In this document: piece after piece, positions 6,117-9,944 of the stretch
How the letters are laid out: every line of letters starts with the position of its first letter
How positions within the stretch are numbered: position 1 is the first letter of the stretch
Origin: an uncultured Oscillospiraceae bacterium
GTDB taxonomy: Bacteria; Bacillota; Clostridia; Oscillospirales; Acutalibacteraceae
Direction: 5' to 3'
DNA: 9,944 nucleotides
Assembly: GCA_900553525.1 (NCBI GenBank)
Contig: USDZ01000052.1
Span: forward strand, 1-9,944
The notes under the pieces: model-generated
What the model was told of the DNA's origin: nothing
Seen by the model: the letters and a program-made list of their open reading frames with translations, nothing else
The model's database searches: none
Position numbers and translations under genes: made by a program

Positions 6117-7469
6117 TCAATTCTCCGAGATGTTTTTAATGATGTCCTGGACAAGCCCTTTGAAAGAGGGATCCTGACTCATCCGCTGTTCCACTTTTTG
6201 CAGGGCATAGACCACGGTGGAATGATCGCGGGTCCCAAATTCTTCGCCAATGGCCTTCATGGGCAGACCGGTGATGTTGCGCACGACATATTCCGCCACC
6301 TGCCTGGCCTGAGAAATCGGCGCCGAGCGCTTGTTCGACCGAATATCCTCGGGCGTGACGGACAGAGTCCGGGCCACTTCGTTGATGATTCGTTCAACCG
6401 TGATGGGAACGGGCTGGCTGTCGTTTCGAATATCCCGGATGGCGGTCTGGGCGATGATCAAGGAGGGACGGTTTCCGTCGATCAGGCAGAGGGCCTGCAT
6501 GTGGCGGACTGCGCCTTCCAGTTGGCGGACATTGCTTTTGAGCTGAGTGGCGAGATATTCCGCAATATCGTCGGATAGGGCAAAATCCAAAAGCTGCGCT
6601 TTTCGTTTGACGATGGCGATGCGGGTTTCCAGATCGGGAGGCTGGATATCGGCGAGGAGGCCCATTTCAAACCGGGTGCGGAGCCGTTCCTCCAATGTAG
6701 CGATTTCCCTGGGAGGACGGTCGGAGGTCAGCACAATTTGTTTGTTGTTGGAATGCAGAGTATCAAACGTGTGGAAAAATTCCTCCTGTGTGCTGACCTT
6801 GCCGGAAATGAATTGAATGTCGTCCACCAGCAGAACATCGACCTGCCGATATTTGGTCCGAAACTCGGCGGTTGTCCCGTTTTTGATGGCTTCGATGAGT
6901 TCATTGGTCATGATTTCGCCCTTGGTATAGAGGATCCGCAGAGAAGGCTGATTCCGTTTGATTTCGTTGCAAATCGCATAGAGAAGATGGGTCTTACCCA
7001 ATCCCGATCCGCCATATATAAATAAAGGATTGTAATAGCCGGCTGGTTTGCTGGCCACTGCCTGAGAGGCAGCGTGGGCAAATTTGTTGGATGGACCCAC
7101 CACGAAATTTTCAAAGGAATATTCGTAATCCGAACTGTTTTGTCCGAATAGGCCGTCGGGCTCCGGATTTTCTGGCAGGGAATCCGCCGACGTAGAATTG
7201 GGCTTGTCCTCTCCGGACAGAATGGTCAGGCCCAGCGGCAGGCCGAGAACCTGCAAAAAAGCGTCGCAGAGCTTGCCCGCATAATGCTCTTGAATAATCT
7301 TTTTCTGGAACTGGGTATGAACATATACCACCACTTCCCCGTCTTCGATGGAACGGGGCTCGATGCAGGAAAGCCAAACGTTGTACGCCACTTCGCTGAT
7401 ATCATCCTGCCGGTGCAGATAATCGAGGATGCCGGACCAAGCTTCTTTAATGGTTTCCATAGAGGGCAT
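6117..7469 (-). CDS. dnaA: chromosomal replication initiator DnaA (450 aa)
   Basis: DnaA is the AAA+ initiator that binds boxes at oriC, oligomerises with ATP and opens the duplex. Domain I (1 to about 85) has the WLSCIEP and FQKKIIQEHY elements that contact helicase loaders. A polar linker follows (about 86-114). The AAA+ module shows YNPLFIYGGSGLGKTHLL (146-163, Walker A 153-160), LLVDDIQF (213-220, Walker B), LTSDRPP sensor 1 (247-253) and ERLRTRFEMGL (261-271, with arginine finger). Domain IV ends in the helix-turn-helix with SNKR (378-381) and GTRDHSTVVYA (412-422). The last carries DHST where the common form is DHTT, a known natural variant in the residues that read the box. The ATG at 7469 has AAGGAG four bases upstream. 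Length is typical. The gene has its own sigma-70-type promoter and is probably autoregulated. Confidence 0.98.
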   Translation of the reverse strand: MPSMETIKEAWSGILDYLHRQDDISEVAYNVWLSCIEPRSIEDGEVVVYVHTQFQKKIIQEHYAGKLCDAFLQVLGLPLGLTILSGEDKPNSTSADSLPENPEPDGLFGQNSSDYEYSFENFVVGPSNKFAHAASQAVASKPAGYYNPLFIYGGSGLGKTHLLYAICNEIKRNQPSLRILYTKGEIMTNELIEAIKNGTTAEFRTKYRQVDVLLVDDIQFISGKVSTQEEFFHTFDTLHSNNKQIVLTSDRPPREIATLEERLRTRFEMGLLADIQPPDLETRIAIVKRKAQLLDFALSDDIAEYLATQLKSNVRQLEGAVRHMQALCLIDGNRPSLIIAQTAIRDIRNDSQPVPITVERIINEVARTLSVTPEDIRSNKRSAPISQARQVAEYVVRNITGLPMKAIGEEFGTRDHSTVVYALQKVEQRMSQDPSFKGLVQDIIKNISEN

Positions 7470-7519
7470 ATCTCCTTCGGGGAAAACACCGGGCCGGAAG
7501 GTGCCGGTGATAAAATATC

Positions 7520-7528
7520 TTGTGAAAA
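7520..7528. promoter_or_regulatory. TTGTGAAAA motif in the dnaA leader
   Basis: This 9-mer is the exact reverse complement of TTTTCACAA at 6087-6095, so the same sequence flanks dnaA on both sides. It lies about 20 bases downstream of the dnaA -10, where a bound protein could affect transcription. It resembles a DnaA box that lacks one C (TTTTC-ACA), but binding is speculative. Confidence 0.3.
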
Positions 7529-7548
7529 ATCATAAGGGCGTGCATCCT

Positions 7549-7577
7549 ATTGTATCATAAATTCCCTTGGTTTACAA
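7549..7577 (-). promoter_or_regulatory. dnaA promoter (sigma-70/SigA type)
   Basis: On the minus strand the -35 is TTGTAA (7572-7577) and the -10 is TACAAT (7549-7554), with a 17-base spacer. The -10 is preceded by TGA, giving an extended -10 (TG-N-TACAAT). The dnaA ATG is about 80 bases downstream, leaving a leader of roughly 70 bases. Confidence 0.75.
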
Positions 7578-7753
7578 TGCGAAAAAGGAAGAATTTTAGA
7601 GGAGCGGCTTCCCCTCGATTTTATAGCAAAATGCCAAAATGGGCGGCTTAAAAGGAAAAGAGGGGGATTCCGTGTTTAAAAATTGCAGTTGGCTTCAAAA
7701 AGGCGTATGGGGCCGGATTTCAGGAAAAAAGAAGCCTATTTCCGCTTTTTGTA

Positions 7754-7783
7754 TTGACTTTTAGAAAGAGCCTGATATATAAT
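7754..7783 (+). promoter_or_regulatory. rpmH promoter (sigma-70/SigA type)
   Basis: The -35 TTGACT (7754-7759) and the perfect -10 TATAAT (7778-7783) are separated by 18 bases, with an AT-rich surround. The rpmH ATG is 31 bases past the -10, leaving a leader of about 25 bases. This is the strongest promoter visible in the window and fits the high expression of L34. Confidence 0.85.
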
Positions 7784-7814
7784 AAAAACTCGCAAGGCGA
7801 AAGGAGGACGGATC

Positions 7815-7949
7815 ATGCTTCGCACATATCAGCCGAAAAAACGGCATCGGAAGATGGAACATGGTTTCCGCAAGAGAATGGCAACCGCCAATGGCCGGAA
7901 GGTGCTGGCTCGACGCAGGGCCAAGGGAAGGAAACGACTCACCTATTAA
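7815..7949 (+). CDS. rpmH: 50S ribosomal protein L34 (44 aa)
   Basis: L34 is a small, very basic protein of the large ribosomal subunit. The whole protein is recognisable: MLRTYQPKKRHRKMEHGFRK, then RMATANGRKVLARRRAKGRK and RLTY. The order TYQP, HGFRKRM, GRKVLARRRAKGR is the family signature and 44 residues is the standard length. It is shorter than most gene finders' cutoff but unmistakable. AAAGGAGG lies seven bases before the ATG. It is the first gene of the rightward block, has a strong promoter just upstream and an intrinsic terminator immediately after its stop, so most transcripts probably end before rnpA. Confidence 0.98.
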   Translation: MLRTYQPKKRHRKMEHGFRKRMATANGRKVLARRRAKGRKRLTY

Positions 7950-7978
7950 AAAAGGCCACCGTTGTGTGGCTTTTTTTT
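7948..7978 (+). terminator. intrinsic terminator/attenuator after rpmH
   Basis: A GCCAC/GTGGC stem (7955-7959 with 7966-7970) encloses a six-base loop and is followed by eight T residues (7971-7978). A run of A before the stem can extend the pairing, making the element nearly symmetrical. It overlaps the rpmH stop codon. With no clear promoter before rnpA, it probably sets the L34:RnpA ratio by partial read-through. Confidence 0.85.
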
Positions 7979-8002
7979 ATAGGTCGAGACTGACATCGTT
8001 TT

Positions 8003-8036
8003 CCCCATTCCGCTTTCGGCATACGGAGAATCGGGG
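8003..8036 (+). repeat. imperfect stem-loop in the rnpA leader
   Basis: CCCCATTC (8003-8010) can pair with GAATCGGGG (8028-8036) with one bulged C, leaving a loop of about 17 bases. It has no T-run. It could be an mRNA hairpin in the rnpA leader; a regulatory role is unproven. Confidence 0.35.
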
Positions 8037-8041
8037 ATACG

Positions 8042-8055
8042 CCAGATCGATCTGG
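8042..8055. repeat. perfect 14-base palindrome CCAGATCGATCTGG
   Basis: The two halves CCAGATC and GATCTGG are exact reverse complements with no spacer. It sits 37 bases before the rnpA ATG. It has the size of a dimeric repressor operator or an mRNA hairpin, but no protein can be assigned. Confidence 0.4.
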
Positions 8056-8074
8056 ACTTCGCGTCCTTAACCGC

Positions 8075-8079
8075 AGGAG
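8075..8079 (+). promoter_or_regulatory. distant ribosome binding site of rnpA
   Basis: AGGAG lies 13 bases before the rnpA ATG at 8093, longer than the usual 5-9. A closer GTG (8083) follows it by three bases but opens only a seven-codon frame that stops at 8106, so the ATG at 8093 remains the best rnpA start. The arrangement suggests weak initiation. Confidence 0.45.
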
Positions 8080-8092
8080 AAAGTGAGAGCGG

Positions 8093-8437
8093 ATGAATCC
8101 AAATAAGCCGGTGACCATCAAGCTGAACAAGGATTTCCGCACCGCCTATTACCACGGCGCGAGCCAGGTACATCCCGCCTTGGTCACGTATGTGCGGCGC
8201 AATCGTCTGGGCGTGACGCGGATGGGGATCACGACCGGAAAAAAAATCGGGTCTGCGGTGGTGCGCAATCGATGCCGCCGCGTCATCCGGGAGGCTTATC
8301 GCGCCCTTTTCCCTAGTTTGAAAGCGGGATATGATATTGTGTTTGTCGCAAGGGCGCGTACTGCGGTGGTGAAAAGCACTGCGCTGACGGGTGTGATGGC
8401 CGTCCATTTGCGAAAGGCCGGTGTGCTGCCGGGATGA
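8093..8437 (+). CDS. rnpA: ribonuclease P protein component (114 aa)
   Basis: RnpA is the protein subunit that helps RNase P RNA bind and cleave precursor tRNA 5' leaders. The N-terminal LNKDFRTAYYHG (11-22) matches the family's 'L....DF...Y..G' opening. The diagnostic basic helix is seen as RMGITTGKKIGSAVVRNRCR (43-62), including the RNR motif (58-60) and continuing RVIREAYR, followed by GYDIVFVAR (79-87). Length is normal. The ATG at 8093 has an unusually distant AGGAG. The stop overlaps the yidD start by four bases. There is a 143-base leader after rpmH with an intrinsic terminator, a stem-loop and a palindrome, and no obvious promoter of its own, so expression probably relies on read-through. 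Confidence 0.97.
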   Translation: MNPNKPVTIKLNKDFRTAYYHGASQVHPALVTYVRRNRLGVTRMGITTGKKIGSAVVRNRCRRVIREAYRALFPSLKAGYDIVFVARARTAVVKSTALTGVMAVHLRKAGVLPG

Positions 8438-8691
8438 AACGGATATTGATCGCCTTGATCCGCTTTTATCAACGGGCCATATCCTCCCGTACACAGCCTG
8501 CCTGCCGGTTTACCCCGACCTGTTCCGCTTATGCGCTGGAAGCAATCGAACGGTTCGGGGCCTTGAAGGGAACGGGGCTTGCTCTATGGCGCATTTTGCG
8601 CTGTAATCCCTGGGGCGGACACGGATACGATCCGGTCCCGGAAAAGAAGCCGCGCAAAGAGAAAAAGCCCCGGCGGGATCTTCATCGCTGA
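8434..8691 (+). CDS. yidD: membrane protein insertion efficiency factor YidD (85 aa)
   Basis: YidD is a small membrane-associated protein thought to assist YidC-dependent insertion. The family pattern is clear: IRFYQRAISSRTQPACRFTP (9-28), TCSAYALEAIERFG (29-42), then LWRILRCNPWGGHGYDPVP (51-69). Cysteines sit at 24, 30 and 57, as expected. The N-terminal hydrophobic, basic stretch (MKRILIALIRFY) is the usual amphipathic membrane anchor. The C-terminal tail is strongly basic (KKPRKEKKPRRDLHR). The ATG overlaps the rnpA stop (ATGA), so the two are translationally coupled, and yidC follows after 24 bases. This rnpA-yidD-yidC order is widely conserved. Confidence 0.97.
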   Translation: MKRILIALIRFYQRAISSRTQPACRFTPTCSAYALEAIERFGALKGTGLALWRILRCNPWGGHGYDPVPEKKPRKEKKPRRDLHR

Positions 8692-8715
8692 CCGTCGGAG
8701 GATTGGAGGACAAAG

Positions 8716-9944
8716 ATGGGCATATTCAATATCCTCGGCGTGCCGTTGGGATGGCTGCTGCATTTTATCTATCAGTTCATCCCGAACTATTTTATTTCGA
8801 TCTTCCTTTTCACCGTTTTGGTGCGGGCGATCACTTTTCCCCTTTCCCTGAAATCTCAGAAAAGCCAGGCCGACCGGGCGAAACTCGCCCCTCGGCTGGA
8901 ACGGTTGCAAAAAAAATACGGACAGGATAAGCAGAAACTCCAGCAGAAGCAGATGGAGCTTTATGAAAAAGAAGGCGTCAGCCTGACCGGCGGCTGCCTG
9001 CCCATGCTGGTTCAGATGGTGGTGCTGTTCGGCATCATCTCGGTGATCTATAAGCCTTTGACCCATTTGCAGAGGATCCCGACCGCTGTCGTCAATACCG
9101 CGATCACGGCGGTGACCAATCCAAAAGACGACGCCGGCAACGAGATTCCAACGGAAAATAAAATCACTTCAGCCGATGCGGCCGAAAGCAGCTATTACCG
9201 GGAATTGCGGATGCTGAAGGTGCTTTCTGCCAACCGGGACGAGGTGATCGCCGCCATCGACGCGATGGATCCGGCCGACCGAGGGGATCTGTCCGGTGCG
9301 GATTACTATGCCCAAATGCAGGAAATCCGGCAGAATTTCGATTTCTTTGGCCGGACCATGCTGGACAATCCCTGGTCGGGTTTCGGCGACATCAACATTC
9401 TATGGCTGATCCCGCTGATCTCCGGTCTGACCGCTTTGGCCTCCAGCCTGATTTCCATGCGGTACACACAGATGGCCATGAGTGGAGAAAAACAGCCCGG
9501 ACAAGGCTGCAGCAACGTCATGCTGCTGGTATTCATGCCCGCCTTCTCCCTGTTCATCACCTTCAGCGTGCCGGGCGGCGTGGGTATTTACTGGATTTGT
9601 TCCAATATCATTGCGGTGGGCCAGACGGTCCTGCTTAATAAGATCTACAATCCCGCCAAAATCCGCGCCCAAGCGGAAAAAGAATATGAGGAACGCCGCC
9701 GTAAAAAAGCGGAGGATAAAAAGCGGCTCAAGGAAGCCCGCCTGCGTGAGGAGGAGGAAGCCCGCCGCCAAGCTCAGGAAGAAGCCGAGGCTGCCGAACG
9801 GGCCCGGGCGGAAGCCTCCAAAAAGAAACCGGTGCAGGCGACCAAAAATCCCAATAAACTAAAGAAAAAAGCGGCGGGAGAGGCGAAATCCCAGGAAAAG
9901 ACGGAACCTTCCGCCGATGAAAAACCCTCCGACGATTCCGTATC
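8716..9944 (+). CDS. yidC: membrane protein insertase YidC/Oxa1 (C-terminus cut by window edge)
   Basis: YidC inserts membrane proteins alone or with SecYEG. The 409 visible residues show a first helix at about 21-44 with the conserved groove arginine R37 (VLVRAITFPLSLK), a charged cytosolic hairpin (45-90), a second helix (96-113), an extracytoplasmic stretch of about 110 residues, then helices at about 226-248, 265-283 and 286-308. PGGVGIYWICSN (286-297) is the family signature. There is no lipobox cysteine near the N-terminus, unlike Bacillus SpoIIIJ. From about 312 a Lys/Arg/Glu/Ala-rich tail probably forms a coiled coil, then becomes Pro/Ser/Asp-rich; such basic tails bind ribosomes. GGAGG lies six bases before the ATG. 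The stop is beyond the window; jag is the expected next gene but is not seen. Confidence 0.95.
   Translation, partial: MGIFNILGVPLGWLLHFIYQFIPNYFISIFLFTVLVRAITFPLSLKSQKSQADRAKLAPRLERLQKKYGQDKQKLQQKQMELYEKEGVSLTGGCLPMLVQMVVLFGIISVIYKPLTHLQRIPTAVVNTAITAVTNPKDDAGNEIPTENKITSADAAESSYYRELRMLKVLSANRDEVIAAIDAMDPADRGDLSGADYYAQMQEIRQNFDFFGRTMLDNPWSGFGDINILWLIPLISGLTALASSLISMRYTQMAMSGEKQPGQGCSNVMLLVFMPAFSLFITFSVPGGVGIYWICSNIIAVGQTVLLNKIYNPAKIRAQAEKEYEERRRKKAEDKKRLKEARLREEEEARRQAQEEAEAAERARAEASKKKPVQATKNPNKLKKKAAGEAKSQEKTEPSADEKPSDDSV

Larger units (their letters stand above)
7470..7814. other. dnaA-rpmH divergent intergenic region
   Basis: This 345-base stretch holds no credible gene. It contains the leftward dnaA promoter (7549-7577) and the rightward rpmH promoter (7754-7783), about 175 bases apart. 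The part between them is AT-rich with many A-runs, but I see no GTGGA-type DnaA box and no strong inverted repeat. Confidence 0.85.

Noticed and set aside
7946..8494. 182-codon open frame on the minus strand
   Set aside because: It is antisense to rnpA and the yidD start, and begins opposite the rpmH terminator; no domain seen.
1..9944. Mobile element, CRISPR array, defence or secretion system
   Set aside because: No transposase, integrase, terminal repeats, direct-repeat arrays or accessory-type genes are visible; the window is core origin synteny throughout.

Overview
This window is the chromosomal replication-origin neighbourhood of a Gram-positive bacterium, most likely a fairly GC-rich member of the Clostridia (Oscillospirales-like). 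The lineage call is an inference. It rests on the rpmH/dnaA divergent gene order, the order dnaA-dnaN-yaaA-recF-remB-gyrB, a short GyrB without the enterobacterial insert, a remB gene, and strong AGGAGG-type ribosome binding sites. I see no mobile element, CRISPR array, tRNA or rRNA.

Layout. Positions 1-7469 are read leftward (minus strand) as one tightly packed run: dnaA, the dnaA-dnaN intergenic region, dnaN, yaaA (S4 domain), recF, remB, gyrB, then two small two-helix membrane proteins resembling the YcxB family, the last cut by the window edge. Spacings after dnaN run from a 4-base overlap to 60 bases, and I see no convincing terminator inside the run, so it could be a single operon. Positions 7470-7814 hold divergent promoters for dnaA and rpmH. 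Positions 7815-9944 are read rightward: rpmH (L34), an intrinsic terminator, rnpA, yidD and yidC (cut by the right edge).

How the parts work together. DnaA opens the origin. DnaN is the sliding clamp, RecF repairs stalled or gapped forks, and GyrB is the ATPase half of gyrase. The rightward block couples a ribosomal protein and tRNA processing to membrane-protein insertion.

The most informative non-coding element is the 373-base dnaA-dnaN gap. It has a cluster of degenerate DnaA-box-like 9-mers of the form GGTGGAATC (reverse ATTCCACC). Two of them abut each other and sit next to a TAGTAG tract and then an AT-rich segment. This matches the box, DnaA-trio and unwinding-element architecture described for Bacillus subtilis oriC, but with boxes that depart from TTATCCACA. 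I regard this as the probable origin. Nothing in the window is a wholly new system; the points of interest are the divergent box sequence, the YcxB-like tandem after gyrB, and the structured rpmH-rnpA junction.
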